Of a DNA stretch of 64,000 nucleotides, positions 50,378 to 60,367 are shown piece after piece. Position numbers and translations under genes: made by a program. Location: assembly GCF_000280495.2 (NCBI RefSeq), contig NZ_CP018016.1, forward strand, positions 1,240,001 through 1,304,000. The letters run 5' to 3'. Every line of letters starts with the position of its first letter. The first letter of the stretch is position 1. The DNA comes from Kosakonia radicincitans DSM 16656 (GTDB taxonomy: Bacteria > Pseudomonadota > Gammaproteobacteria > Enterobacterales > Enterobacteriaceae). Under the pieces are notes generated by a model, which saw only the letters and a list, made by a program, of their open reading frames with translations, made no database searches and had not been told where the DNA came from.

Positions 50378-50525
50378 AGTGATTTGATTCCTTTTCGGGC
50401 CCGAACAATACGTGGCTCATATGTAATATGCCGATGATAATAGACCTTTAGCCAGTTTAAAACCTCTGCGGGCTGGTCTGTTGTCGATTTTGTCGAGAAC
50501 TCAGACCGTCATATTACCGAAAAGT

Positions 50526-52187
50526 TTACGCAGCCAGCAGCTCTTTGGCGTTTGCCAGCGCATTGCGCGTCACCTCGCTGCCGCCGAGCAGGCGGGCCAG
50601 CTCCTGCAGACGGGCGCGTTTATCCAGCGGTTGCATATGTGTTTCGGTCATCGCGCCGTCGGTCTCTTTGCTGACAAAAAAGTGATGATGACCACAACCG
50701 GCAACCTGCGGCAGGTGCGTAACGCACATTACCTGAGTCGATTCGCCCAGTTGACGCAGCAGCTTGCCGACCACGGCCGCCGTTGGCCCGCTGATACCGA
50801 CATCCACTTCATCGAAGATCAGCGCCGGGGTTTCCATCTTCCGTGCGGTGATCACCTGAATCGCCAGTGCAATGCGTGACAGCTCGCCGCCGGAGGCAAC
50901 TTTAGCGATCGGTTGCAGCGGCTGCCCGGGGTTAGTGGTGACGCGAAATTCAATACGATCTGCGCCTTCTGCCGTCAGCGAACGATCGTCAAAATCGACA
51001 TCAATGACAAACACGCCATGCGGCATGGAAAGTGCGTGCATGCTCTCGGTGATCAGTTCGCTCAGTTCCTGAGCATATTTCACACGTTGGGTATGCAGTG
51101 CCTGCGCGCTGGACAGCGCCAGTTGGTGGTGCTGCGTTACCGCCAGCGCCAGCGTCTCCTGGGAGTCGGCCTGATCGTCCAGTAACTGCTGTTCATCGAG
51201 TAGAGACTGGTGGAACTGCGGCAGTTCTTCCGGGGCGATATGGTGCTTACGCGCCAGCGAGATCTGCCGGGAGATGCGCTGTTCCAGTTCGTACAGACGA
51301 TTGGGATCGAGATCTAAGCGGTCGCAGTAATGGCGCAGCTCATCGCTGGCTTCACTGATTTGAATAGCCGCTTCTTCCAGCATATCCAGCACGCCGGAAA
51401 GGCGCGAATCCATACCTGCCAGCTCCGTTAAAAGCTGGCGGGCGGTATAGAGTTGGCTTTGCAGGTTGACCTCTTCGCCATCGGCCAGCACGTTCAGCGC
51501 GTGCTGGCTGGTGGAAAGCAGCTGGCCGCTGTTGGCGAGACGTTTGTATTCTTCGTCGATCTGCTCAAATTCACCCGGTTGCGGGTGGAATTCATTCAGT
51601 TCTTTCAGTTGGTAGTGCAGTAGTTCGGCACGGGCGGCGCGTTCCTGGCTTTGCTGCTGATGCTGAGCCAGTTCGCGGCAGCTCTGGTGCCAGGTGCGGT
51701 AATGTTCAGCCATTTGCTGAGTGAGCGCATACTCACCGGCATAGCCATCGAGCAGGCTCTTCTGGTGTTCTGATTTGGTTAACAGCTGGTGCGCGTGCTG
51801 ACCATGGATCTGTATGAGTAGTTGGCCAAGTTCGCGGAGTTGAGAAAGCGGTACCGCCGTTCCGTTGATAAAACCACGGGAGCGCCCGTCGCTGCTGATG
51901 ACGCGGCGAAGTAAACACTCACGTCCATCTTCCAGTTGATTCTCTTCCAGCCAGCGCTGCGCTGCGGGTGTGTCTTTCAGTGCAAAGCGGGCACACAGGT
52001 CGGCGCGCGGAGCACCTGCGCGCACCATGTCGGCTTCAGCACGACCGCCGAGGCACAGCCCAAGCGCGTCAATGGCAATGGATTTACCCGCCCCGGTTTC
52101 GCCGGTAATAGCCGTCATCCCGCTGTGAAAATCGATCTCAAGCTCACGAACGATAGCAAAATTACTGATGGTCAGTTGTGCCAACAT
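50526..52187 (-). CDS. recN: DNA repair protein RecN
   Basis: 553-residue SMC-like ATPase in double-strand break repair. Walker A is [16 protein letters not shown], the central coiled coil runs over about residues 170-370, and the signature/Walker B region ([16 protein letters not shown] ... [14 protein letters not shown]) is at the C-terminus. Two LexA boxes precede it, so it is SOS-regulated. Confidence 0.98.
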   Translation of the reverse strand: MLAQLTISNFAIVRELEIDFHSGMTAITGETGAGKSIAIDALGLCLGGRAEADMVRAGAPRADLCARFALKDTPAAQRWLEENQLEDGRECLLRRVISSDGRSRGFINGTAVPLSQLRELGQLLIQIHGQHAHQLLTKSEHQKSLLDGYAGEYALTQQMAEHYRTWHQSCRELAQHQQQSQERAARAELLHYQLKELNEFHPQPGEFEQIDEEYKRLANSGQLLSTSQHALNVLADGEEVNLQSQLYTARQLLTELAGMDSRLSGVLDMLEEAAIQISEASDELRHYCDRLDLDPNRLYELEQRISRQISLARKHHIAPEELPQFHQSLLDEQQLLDDQADSQETLALAVTQHHQLALSSAQALHTQRVKYAQELSELITESMHALSMPHGVFVIDVDFDDRSLTAEGADRIEFRVTTNPGQPLQPIAKVASGGELSRIALAIQVITARKMETPALIFDEVDVGISGPTAAVVGKLLRQLGESTQVMCVTHLPQVAGCGHHHFFVSKETDGAMTETHMQPLDKRARLQELARLLGGSEVTRNALANAKELLAA

Positions 52188-52215
52188 GGTTGCTTTCCTG
52201 TATGAAAAACCATAA

Positions 52216-52231
52216 CTGTGTTTTCATACAG
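52216..52231. promoter_or_regulatory. LexA (SOS) box 1 of recN
   Basis: CTGTGTTTTCATACAG, a full CTGT-N8-ACAG palindrome, 29 bases upstream of the recN start. Confidence 0.9.
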
Positions 52232-52237
52232 TATAAA

Positions 52238-52253
52238 CTGGTTTTATATACAG
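52238..52253. promoter_or_regulatory. LexA (SOS) box 2 of recN
   Basis: CTGGTTTTATATACAG, one mismatch from CTGT-N8-ACAG, next to box 1. Paired boxes are known for recN. Confidence 0.8.
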
Positions 52254-52273
52254 TAAAGCCCTGACGGTGAATT

Positions 52274-53164
52274 TCAGAACAATTTTTTCGACCAGCCAAG
52301 TTTTGAGCTTAATGTATTGAAATAACTGTAATCTTTAGGGTGAACCAGATTCAGGTAATAGTCGCTGCGGCGGATCAGCACATCTTCGCCATCCTGGATC
52401 GGCAGCGCAATTTGGCTGTCACAACTGATCTCCAGGTCGCTGCGACGGTTGGAAAAGCGCAAGCGAATGGTACTGCTGCTGTTAATTACCAGCGGGCGGG
52501 CCGACAAGGTATGCGGGAACATGGGCACCAGCGTAATTGCATCCAGCGACGGCGTCAGAATTGGCCCGCCGGCAGAGAGTGAATAAGCGGTCGATCCAGT
52601 GGGTGTGGAGATGATCAGCCCATCGGAACGCTGAGAGAACGCGAAGATTTCATCGATATATACTTCGAATTCAATCATATGGGCAACTTTTCCTGGGTGT
52701 AGCACCACTTCGTTGATAGCGGTGCTGATCCGTTTTTGGCACTCTGGCAGGGAACTCTGCTGGCAGACCTGTACTTCCAGCAAGAAGCGTTTTTCGGCGA
52801 TATAATGCCCTTCCAGTACATCGGCCAACTGCTGTTGGGCGTTGTCTGGATCGAGATCGGTAAGAAAACCGAGATTACCGCGGTTGATGCCGATCACCTG
52901 AATATCATAGCGCGCCAGCGTACGCGCCGCGCCCAGCATATTGCCGTCGCCGCCGACCACCACAGCCAGGTCGGCCTGCTGACCAATGTCCGCCAGTGTG
53001 CCGGTCTTCACATTCGTGAGCTGCAATTCCTGGGCAATCTGTTGTTCGACAATGACGTCATAACCTTTTTCGTGAAGCCAGCGGTAGAGCATTTCATGTG
53101 TGGTCAGCGCGGTAGGGTGCCGTGGATGCCCGACAATACCAATACACTTGAAATGGAGGGTCAT
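52274..53164 (-). CDS. nadK: NAD kinase
   Basis: 296 residues. Phosphorylates NAD to NADP. It has the GGDG motif ([17 protein letters not shown]) and the NE/D motif region with [15 protein letters not shown]. The ATG at 53164 gives [19 protein letters not shown], matching E. coli; an upstream in-frame start at 53239 overlaps the grpE promoter and is rejected. Confidence 0.97.
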   Translation of the reverse strand: MTLHFKCIGIVGHPRHPTALTTHEMLYRWLHEKGYDVIVEQQIAQELQLTNVKTGTLADIGQQADLAVVVGGDGNMLGAARTLARYDIQVIGINRGNLGFLTDLDPDNAQQQLADVLEGHYIAEKRFLLEVQVCQQSSLPECQKRISTAINEVVLHPGKVAHMIEFEVYIDEIFAFSQRSDGLIISTPTGSTAYSLSAGGPILTPSLDAITLVPMFPHTLSARPLVINSSSTIRLRFSNRRSDLEISCDSQIALPIQDGEDVLIRRSDYYLNLVHPKDYSYFNTLSSKLGWSKKLF

Positions 53165-53213
53165 GTTCTGGTGGTCCTTGTGGCGAATGAATGATGACAA
53201 TCTGTCACGTTCC

Positions 53214-53242
53214 CTTGAATCCCGGAAACTGATCCCCATAAT
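53214..53242 (+). promoter_or_regulatory. Sigma-32 heat-shock promoter of grpE
   Basis: CTTGAA and CCCCATAAT separated by 14 bases, very close to the sigma-32 consensus, 45 bases before the grpE start. Confidence 0.88.
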
Positions 53243-53286
53243 AAGCCAGGTTAGCGAGATGAATGCAAAAAAACGCGGAGAAATTC

Positions 53287-53883
53287 ATGAGTAGTAAAGA
53301 ACAGAAAACGCCTGACGGGCAAGCCCCGGAAGAAATTATCATGGAACAGCACGACGAAGTTGAGGCAGTTGTTGAGTCTGACGATTCTGCTGAGCAGGTG
53401 GATCCGCGCGATGAGAAAATTGCGAACCTTGAAGCGCAGTTAACCGAAGCGCAAAACCGCGAGCGTGAAACTGTTCTGCGCATGAAAGCGGAAATGGAAA
53501 ACCTGCGTCGCCGCACCGAACAGGACGTTGAAAAAGCGCATAAGTTCGCGCTGGAAAAATTCATCAACGAACTGCTGCCGGTAGTGGATAGCCTGGATCG
53601 CGCGCTCGAAGTCGCAGACAGGAACAACGCCGAAATGGCGCCGATGGTTGAAGGTATCGAACTGACGCTGAAATCGATGCTGGATGTAGTGAAGAAATTC
53701 GGCGTTGAAGTGGTTGCTGATACCGATGTTCCGCTGGATCCGAACGTCCATCAGGCGATTGCGATGGTGGAATCCGACGAGATCGCCGCTGGCAACGTGC
53801 TGGGCGTGATGCAGAAAGGGTATACCTTAAACGGTCGTACTATTCGCGCGGCCATGGTTACCGTCGCCAAAGCTAAGGGTTAA
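53287..53883 (+). CDS. grpE: Nucleotide exchange factor GrpE
   Basis: 198-residue DnaK exchange factor. A long N-terminal helix ([20 protein letters not shown]) is followed by the four-helix and beta-wing domains ending [20 protein letters not shown]. The ATG at 53287 has GGAG upstream; 53263 is an in-frame alternative. Heat-shock promoter directly upstream. Confidence 0.98.
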   Translation: MSSKEQKTPDGQAPEEIIMEQHDEVEAVVESDDSAEQVDPRDEKIANLEAQLTEAQNRERETVLRMKAEMENLRRRTEQDVEKAHKFALEKFINELLPVVDSLDRALEVADRNNAEMAPMVEGIELTLKSMLDVVKKFGVEVVADTDVPLDPNVHQAIAMVESDEIAAGNVLGVMQKGYTLNGRTIRAAMVTVAKAKG

Positions 53884-53893
53884 TCCCGTCTGA

Positions 53894-53920
53894 AACCCTC
53901 TCCGCCCGGAGAGGGTTTTT
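53894..53920. terminator. Terminator between grpE and corB
   Basis: AACCCTCTCC/GGAGAGGGTT stem with a 4-base loop and TTTTT tail, between convergent genes. Confidence 0.9.
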
Positions 53921-53924
53921 CATT

Positions 53925-55211
53925 TTATTCGGCCACGCTTTCGCGCAGCGTTTTCACCGGGATCACTTTTACCTGCTTAATCATGTTGTCCTGCACATCG
54001 AGAATATCGATGTCGTACTGCTCAATGCGTACGCGCGTGCCAACGGCCGGGATCTCTTCCAGCTCTTCCAGCAGCATGCCGTTAATGGTGCGGGCTTCAT
54101 CTTCCGGCAAGTGCCAGTTAAAGGCTTTATTCAGTTCGCGCACGCTGGCGCTGCCATCGATTATCACCGAGCCGTCGTTTTGCGGCGTGGCTTCATCGGC
54201 CAGCGCAGGCGACATGGAGGTGGTGAAGTCGCCGACAATCTCTTCGAGAATATCTTCTACCGTCACCAGCCCCTGAATATCGCCATACTCATCGACTACA
54301 AGCCCGACTTTCTTTTTATTGCGCTGGAATTTCACCAGTTGAACGCTGAGCGGCGTCCCTTCAGGCACATAGTAGATTTCATCGGCAGCGCGCAGCATCA
54401 CCTCTTTGGTGAACTCGTTCTTTTCGGTCATCAGGCGATAGGCTTCGCGCACGCGCAACATGCTGATGGCGTCATCCAGCGAATCGCGGTACAGCACAAT
54501 GCGCCCGTGCGGCGAGTGAGTGAGCTGGCGAACAATCGCTTTCCAGTCATCGTTAATATCGATCCCGACAATTTCGTTGCGCGGCACCATGATGTCATCA
54601 ACGCTCACCTTTTCCAGATCGAGAATCGACAGCAGCATGTCCTGGTTACGGCGCGAGATTTGTGAGCGCGATTCGTTAACAATAGTGCGTAATTCATCTT
54701 TGCTGAGCGCACCGCTGACCACCACATCGGCTTTGATGCCAACCATGCGCATCAGCACGCGGGTGACGCCGTTAAGCAGCCACACCAGCGGCAGCATAAT
54801 CACCTGCAATGGCGCCAGCAGAAAGCTGCTGGGAAAGGCGACTTTTTCCGGGTAGAGCGCAGCAATGGTTTTCGGCAATACTTCGGCGAACACCAGCACT
54901 ACAAATGTCAGCACGCCGGTGGCAATCGCTACACCTGCGTTACCGTACAGGCGCATCCCGACGATAGTACCTATCGCCGAGGCAAGAATATTGACGAGGT
55001 TGTTGCCGATCAGCACCAGGCTAATCAGACGATCGGGCTTGCGCAGCAGCTTTTCGACGCGCCTGGCCGCGCGGTTACCCTGCTTGGCCAGGTGACGCAG
55101 GCGATAGCGGTTCAGCGTCATCATCCCGGTTTCAGAACCGGAGAAATAGGCTGAAACCACGACCATGATAATCAGGGTAATGATCAGCGTCGTGGTAGAG
55201 ATGTGTTCCAG
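53925..55211 (-). CDS. corB: CorB/YfjD family membrane protein (CNNM/CorC type), probable CTG start
   Basis: CNNM/HlyC-CorC family protein with a DUF21 membrane domain, two CBS domains (IMVPRNEIVGIDIND; VDEYGDIQGLVTVEDILEE) and a C-terminal CorC domain. It is linked to magnesium/cobalt handling in enterobacteria. The first ATG (55166) would cut off the start of the first membrane segment. A CTG at 55211, with AGGAG six bases upstream, adds LEHISTTTLIITLII and gives 428 residues, the E. coli length. A non-AUG start is therefore likely. Confidence 0.87.
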   Translation of the reverse strand: MEHISTTTLIITLIIMVVVSAYFSGSETGMMTLNRYRLRHLAKQGNRAARRVEKLLRKPDRLISLVLIGNNLVNILASAIGTIVGMRLYGNAGVAIATGVLTFVVLVFAEVLPKTIAALYPEKVAFPSSFLLAPLQVIMLPLVWLLNGVTRVLMRMVGIKADVVVSGALSKDELRTIVNESRSQISRRNQDMLLSILDLEKVSVDDIMVPRNEIVGIDINDDWKAIVRQLTHSPHGRIVLYRDSLDDAISMLRVREAYRLMTEKNEFTKEVMLRAADEIYYVPEGTPLSVQLVKFQRNKKKVGLVVDEYGDIQGLVTVEDILEEIVGDFTTSMSPALADEATPQNDGSVIIDGSASVRELNKAFNWHLPEDEARTINGMLLEELEEIPAVGTRVRIEQYDIDILDVQDNMIKQVKVIPVKTLRESVAE

Positions 55212-55229
55212 GGGGAACTCCTTTTGGCG

Positions 55230-56018
55230 TTAACTCACAAACTGTTGCAGGATGCGGCTGCCAAAGTAGGCCAGCGTTAAAATACCCGCGCCCGCAACGT
55301 TGAACCAGACAACCCGGCGACCGCGCCAGCCTTCATGGTAATGGCCCCACAGCAGGACGATATAGACAAACCAGGCAATAATAGAGAGCACGGCTTTGTC
55401 GATATTTTCCATGCTGAACAGGTTCTTCATATAGAACAGGCCGGTACAGAGCGTCAGCGTCAGCAGTACTACGCCGACCTGGGTGATGTGGAACATCTTG
55501 CGCTCAATGACCATTAATGGCGGCATTTCGCTACTGAAAGCCAGCCGTTTGTTCTTCAACTGATAGTCGATCCAGGCCAGTTGCAGGGCATACATCGCTG
55601 CAATAATCAGTGTGGCATAAGAGAAGAGCGACAGGCCGATATGCACCAGCATGCCGGGCGTCGCTTCCAGGTGAGTGATGTACTCATTCGGCACGAAAAT
55701 CGCGAAGGCGAGGTTGATCAGCGCGAAGGTATATACAATTGGCAGCAGCAGCCAGCCGCGGTTTTTCGAGGCGACAATGGTCATCACCGTACAGATCATC
55801 AGACTGACCAGCGAACCGACATTCAGCAAGCTGAGGTTTTGCCCGCCGTCGTCCGGAAACAGCCGTTCTTTCAGCCCGAAACCGTGAAAAATAAGCGCGA
55901 TCACCGCCGAAAGAATAGCCATTTTCCGCCAGCCGCTGTTTTTCTGCAGCAAACCGGGGATGATCAGTGCGATGCTGATTGAGTAGGCAACAAGAGCGAT
56001 CAGAGCAAAAACGGGCAT
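55230..56018 (-). CDS. ypjD: CcsA/YpjD family inner-membrane protein (CorE)
   Basis: 262-residue, eight-span protein of the cytochrome c assembly (CcsA/CcmC-like) family, with the conserved LLWGHYHEGWRGRRVVWFN near the end. It lies 18 bases before corB and is divergent from ffh. Start at MPVFALIALV (56018) matches E. coli; a longer frame to 56171 overlaps the ffh promoter. Confidence 0.92.
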   Translation of the reverse strand: MPVFALIALVAYSISIALIIPGLLQKNSGWRKMAILSAVIALIFHGFGLKERLFPDDGGQNLSLLNVGSLVSLMICTVMTIVASKNRGWLLLPIVYTFALINLAFAIFVPNEYITHLEATPGMLVHIGLSLFSYATLIIAAMYALQLAWIDYQLKNKRLAFSSEMPPLMVIERKMFHITQVGVVLLTLTLCTGLFYMKNLFSMENIDKAVLSIIAWFVYIVLLWGHYHEGWRGRRVVWFNVAGAGILTLAYFGSRILQQFVS

Positions 56019-56095
56019 AGGGATGTCGGCAGTTGACTGAAGAAGAAAGAAAAGCAGTATAACGTCAGGCGACGTTGGCTCCAACAGTTGCATCA

Positions 56096-56125
56096 CATAC
56101 AGGAGCAATGTCTTCATGTTATACT
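56096..56125 (+). promoter_or_regulatory. Probable ffh promoter with extended -10
   Basis: TGTTATACT (extended -10, 56117-56125) with a weak ATACAG-like -35 about 17 bases upstream, about 60 bases before the ffh start. Confidence 0.45.
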
Positions 56126-56186
56126 CCGGCAAATTTCTGTAATGCGTCGCCCTGGCGGCCAACCGTATCACCTCAGGCGAGAGACA

Positions 56187-57548
56187 ATGTTTGATAATTT
56201 AACCGATCGTTTGTCGCGCACGCTGCGCAATATCAGTGGCCGTGGACGCCTCACTGAAGACAACATCAAAGATACCCTGCGCGAAGTGCGCATGGCGCTG
56301 CTGGAAGCGGATGTTGCGCTGCCGGTAGTGCGTGACTTTATCAACCGCGTAAAAGAGAAAGCGGTTGGTCATGAAGTTAACAAAAGCCTGACGCCGGGTC
56401 AGGAATTCGTCAAAATCGTCCGTAACGAACTGGTTGCGGCGATGGGTGAAGAGAACCAGAGCCTGAACCTCGCCGCGCAGCCGCCGGCGGTAGTGCTGAT
56501 GGCTGGCCTGCAAGGTGCTGGTAAAACTACCAGCGTCGGTAAGCTCGGTAAGTTCCTGCGCGAAAAGCACAAGAAGAAAGTGCTGGTCGTTTCGGCGGAC
56601 GTTTATCGCCCGGCGGCGATCAAACAGCTTGAAACGCTGGCGCAGCAGGTTGAAGTCGATTTCTTCCCGTCTGACGTCGCGCAAAAGCCGGTCGATATCG
56701 TTAATGCGGCACTGAAAGAAGCGAAGCTGAAATTCTACGACGTGCTGCTGGTGGATACCGCCGGTCGTCTGCACGTTGATGAAGCGATGATGGACGAAAT
56801 CAAACAGGTTCATGCCGCGATTAACCCGGTGGAAACGCTGTTTGTTGTCGATGCTATGACCGGTCAGGATGCGGCGAACACGGCGAAAGCCTTTAATGAA
56901 GCGCTGCCGCTTACCGGCGTAGTGCTGACCAAAGTGGACGGCGACGCCCGCGGCGGTGCGGCGCTGTCGATTCGACACATCACCGGCAAACCGATTAAGT
57001 TCCTCGGCGTCGGCGAGAAAACCGAAGCGCTGGAGCCGTTCCATCCGGATCGTATTGCCTCGCGCATTCTCGGTATGGGCGACGTGCTGTCGCTGATTGA
57101 AGATATCGAGAGCAAGGTTGACCGTGCGCAGGCTGAGAAGCTGGCGAACAAGCTGAAAAAAGGCGGCGGCTTCGATCTGACCGATTTCCTTGAACAACTG
57201 CGCCAGATGAAAAACATGGGCGGTATGGCAAGTCTGATGGGCAAGCTGCCGGGCATGGGGCAGATCCCGGACAACGTCAAAGCGCAAATGGATGACAAAG
57301 TGCTGGTGCGGATGGAAGCGATCATTAACTCGATGACGCTGAAAGAGCGCGCCAATCCGGACATTATCAAAGGCTCCCGTAAACGCCGTATCGCAGCAGG
57401 CTGCGGTATGCAGGTGCAGGATGTGAACCGTCTGCTTAAACAATTCGACGACATGCAGCGCATGATGAAGAAAATGAAGAAGGGCGGGATGGCGAAGATG
57501 ATGCGCGGGATGAAGGGGATGATGCCGCCAGGCTTCCCTGGGCGCTAA
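56187..57548 (+). CDS. ffh: Signal recognition particle protein Ffh
   Basis: 453-residue SRP GTPase. N domain, G domain with P-loop GLQGAGKTTSVGKLG, DTAGRLH, TKVDGDARGGAAL, and a Met-rich M domain ending MMRGMKGMMPPGFPGR. The ATG at 56187 (MFDNLTDRLSRTLRN) is the family start. Confidence 0.98.
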   Translation: MFDNLTDRLSRTLRNISGRGRLTEDNIKDTLREVRMALLEADVALPVVRDFINRVKEKAVGHEVNKSLTPGQEFVKIVRNELVAAMGEENQSLNLAAQPPAVVLMAGLQGAGKTTSVGKLGKFLREKHKKKVLVVSADVYRPAAIKQLETLAQQVEVDFFPSDVAQKPVDIVNAALKEAKLKFYDVLLVDTAGRLHVDEAMMDEIKQVHAAINPVETLFVVDAMTGQDAANTAKAFNEALPLTGVVLTKVDGDARGGAALSIRHITGKPIKFLGVGEKTEALEPFHPDRIASRILGMGDVLSLIEDIESKVDRAQAEKLANKLKKGGGFDLTDFLEQLRQMKNMGGMASLMGKLPGMGQIPDNVKAQMDDKVLVRMEAIINSMTLKERANPDIIKGSRKRRIAAGCGMQVQDVNRLLKQFDDMQRMMKKMKKGGMAKMMRGMKGMMPPGFPGR

Positions 57549-57618
57549 TAAACGGCCTGGCTTTTTTGCTATTTTATTTTGGTGCCGGGGGTTGCTCGTC
57601 ATCCTCACGTACTGCGTG

Positions 57619-57827
57619 CAAAACAAGGATATAAGGCTATCTTGTTTGCCATTTTAGCTCCGGGGTGTGCCCGACAAAACACGAACGTGTTTTGAACGCC
57701 CTTTAGGGCGGCCCCGGAGGGCGAGCGGAGCGAGTAAATGCTCACGCACTCCGTGTACGCTCCGCTTTCTGCGCACACGCCGGAACTAAACTGGTTGCAC
57801 CGATATATGCCTTATTCTCCTTGTTTA
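57619..57827. repeat. Inverted-repeat element between ffh and rpsP
   Basis: About 210 bp with imperfect inverted arms of roughly 53 bp (57619-57672 and 57772-57827; for example TTTAGCTCCGGGGTGTGC against TTTAGTTCCGGCGTGTGC, and AAACAAGGA on both outer ends). Inside are three hairpins: AAAACACG/CGTGTTTT, GCCC/GGGC and GCGGAGCG/CGCTCCGC. The gap of 392 bp holds no gene. It resembles a non-autonomous repeat family member; no relatives occur in the window. Confidence 0.75.
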
Positions 57828-57880
57828 CTTTATCCTGATTGCAATTTCCCCAAAAATCAGTAAAATTTTCGGGCTTTTAA

Positions 57881-58189
<309 letters not shown>

Positions 58190-58207
58190 TCTGTCACGGT
58201 GGTCATG

Positions 58208-58756
58208 ATGAGCAAGCAACAAACCGCAGCGGTCCCTGCTGAGCCAATTATTGTCGGCAAACTGGGGTCTTCTTACGGAATTCGTGGTTGGCTCAGAGTG
58301 TTTTCCTCCACCGAAGACGCCGAAAGCATTTTTGACTATCAGCCCTGGTTTATCCAGAAGGCGGGTCAGTGGCAGAGCATTGAGCTGGAAAGCTGGCGCT
58401 ACCACAATCAGGACATCGTCATCAAACTGAAAGGTATTGATGACAGAGATGCAGCGAATTTGCTGACGAATTGCGAAATCGTCGTAGATTCCTCGCAGTT
58501 GCCGGAACTGGAAGAGGGTGACTACTACTGGAAAGACCTGATGGGCTGCCAGGTAGTGACTACTGAAGGTTACAGCCTCGGTAAAGTCGTCGATATGATG
58601 GAAACCGGGTCTAATGACGTTCTCGTCATCAAGGCAAACCTGAAAGATGCATTTGGTATCAAGGAGCGGTTGGTTCCGTTCCTCGATGGGCAGGTTATCA
58701 AGAAAGTCGATCTCACTACTCAAACCATTGAAGTAGATTGGGATCCTGGTTTTTAA
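58208..58756 (+). CDS. rimM: Ribosome maturation factor RimM
   Basis: 182-residue 30S assembly factor binding S19. It contains [19 protein letters not shown] and the PRC-barrel end ([17 protein letters not shown]). ATG at 58208 is used; ATG 58205 and GTG 58199 are alternatives. Confidence 0.98.
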   Translation: MSKQQTAAVPAEPIIVGKLGSSYGIRGWLRVFSSTEDAESIFDYQPWFIQKAGQWQSIELESWRYHNQDIVIKLKGIDDRDAANLLTNCEIVVDSSQLPELEEGDYYWKDLMGCQVVTTEGYSLGKVVDMMETGSNDVLVIKANLKDAFGIKERLVPFLDGQVIKKVDLTTQTIEVDWDPGF

Positions 58757-58786
58757 ACCTCCGGATATACGGTAAAAGACGGCGCT

Positions 58787-59554
58787 ATGTGGATTGGCAT
58801 AATTAGCCTGTTTCCTGAAATGTTCCGCGCGATTACCGACTACGGGGTAACTGGCCGGGCAGTAAAAAATGGCCTGCTGAGCATCCAGAGCTGGAGTCCG
58901 CGTGATTTCGCTCATGACCGGCACCGTACCGTGGACGATCGTCCTTACGGCGGCGGACCGGGGATGTTAATGATGGTGAACCCGTTGCGGGACGCCATTC
59001 ATGCAGCAAAAGCCGCGGCGGGTGAAGGCGCCAAAGTGATTTATCTGTCACCTCAGGGACGCAAGCTTGATCAAGCGGGCGTTAGCGAGCTGGCTACCAA
59101 TCAGAAGTTGATTCTGGTGTGTGGTCGCTATGAAGGGATAGATGAGCGCGTAATTCAAACCGAGATTGACGAAGAATGGTCTATCGGCGATTACGTTCTC
59201 AGTGGTGGTGAGTTACCAGCAATGACGCTGATTGACTCGGTTTCCCGGTTTATTCCGGGGGTACTGGGGCACGAAGCATCGGCAACGGAAGATTCCTTTG
59301 CTGACGGGTTGCTGGATTGTCCACACTACACCCGACCTGAAGTGTTAGAAGGGATGGAAGTACCGGCGGTATTACTGTCGGGGAACCATGCTGAGATACG
59401 TCGCTGGCGTTTGAAGCAGTCGCTGGGCCGTACCTGGCTTAGAAGACCTGAACTTCTGGAAAACCTGGCTCTGACTGAAGAGCAAGCAAGGTTGCTGGCG
59501 GAGTTCCAACGAGAGCACGCGCAACAGCAACACAAACATGATGGGCTGGTGTAA
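58787..59554 (+). CDS. trmD: tRNA (guanine37-N1)-methyltransferase TrmD
   Basis: 255-residue SPOUT methyltransferase making m1G37 in tRNA. It has the trefoil-knot region ([15 protein letters not shown], then [14 protein letters not shown]). Confidence 0.98.
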   Translation: MWIGIISLFPEMFRAITDYGVTGRAVKNGLLSIQSWSPRDFAHDRHRTVDDRPYGGGPGMLMMVNPLRDAIHAAKAAAGEGAKVIYLSPQGRKLDQAGVSELATNQKLILVCGRYEGIDERVIQTEIDEEWSIGDYVLSGGELPAMTLIDSVSRFIPGVLGHEASATEDSFADGLLDCPHYTRPEVLEGMEVPAVLLSGNHAEIRRWRLKQSLGRTWLRRPELLENLALTEEQARLLAEFQREHAQQQHKHDGLV

Positions 59555-59594
59555 TACACCCCCGAATATCAGTTTACCCAGGATAAGAGATTAA

Positions 59595-59945
<351 letters not shown>

Positions 59946-59982
59946 TAAAACGCGCGCGCAACATCCAAAGCGTGTTATAGAA

Positions 59983-60014
59983 CAAGGGGTTAGCGTAATG
60001 CTAACCCCTTTTTT
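59983..60014 (+). terminator. Terminator of the rpsP-rplS operon
   Basis: AAGGGGTTAGC/GCTAACCCCTT hairpin followed by six T. The prophage begins in the next about 100 bases. Confidence 0.9.
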
Positions 60015-60063
60015 ATTGGCGATGGCGGCAGAATGGCGGCAGCGGATCGCCGTGGCGACAGGC

Positions 60064-60088
60064 AAAAAAAAGCCTGCTGGCGCAGGCT
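60064..60088 (-). terminator. Terminator after the phage ogr gene
   Basis: Minus strand: AGCCTGC/GCAGGCT stem followed by eight T, 13 bases after the ogr stop. It marks the end of the leftward phage transcript. Confidence 0.85.
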
Positions 60089-60100
60089 GAGGAAAAGCAA

Positions 60101-60292
60101 TTATCGCGTTGAATGGGGAGAGGCTTCTGTCACCGGCGGTCGGACAATGTAGCGCGCCAGCGACTCGTGGGTGACAAATGTGCAGCCACACTGGATGTTC
60201 TGACACTGATGGTAGCGCTCTTTGGTTTCGGAACTCAGGTAGCGGCTTGAGCGCGCATGCGCCGCTTGCTGGCATACCGGGCAATGCATCAT
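60101..60292 (-). CDS. ogr: P2-like late-gene activator Ogr/Delta
   Basis: 63-residue zinc-finger activator of phage late promoters, starting MMHCPVCQQAAHARSSRYLS with the second Cys pair in CQNIQC. GGGAG lies upstream of the ATG. A longer frame to 60349 has no ribosome site. It follows gene D as in P2. Confidence 0.93.
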   Translation of the reverse strand: MMHCPVCQQAAHARSSRYLSSETKERYHQCQNIQCGCTFVTHESLARYIVRPPVTEASPHSTR

Positions 60293-60339
60293 GGTGGGTT
60301 CTCCCTCGTTAACATGCTGCAATAATAAACTCATAGCTT

Positions 60340-60367
60340 GCAAATGCAAACTTTAAATCGCATTTGC
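60340..60367. promoter_or_regulatory. 8-bp inverted repeat between phage genes D and ogr
   Basis: GCAAATGC and GCATTTGC separated by 12 bases, touching the end of gene D. It may be an operator or hairpin controlling ogr. Function inferred from position only. Confidence 0.35.

Noticed and set aside
53205..53239. Longer nadK start at 53239
   Set aside because: It would cross the sigma-32 promoter of grpE and extend the protein by 25 residues not found in the family.
56199..57626. 475-codon frame on the minus strand over ffh
   Set aside because: Antisense of ffh, which is beyond doubt.
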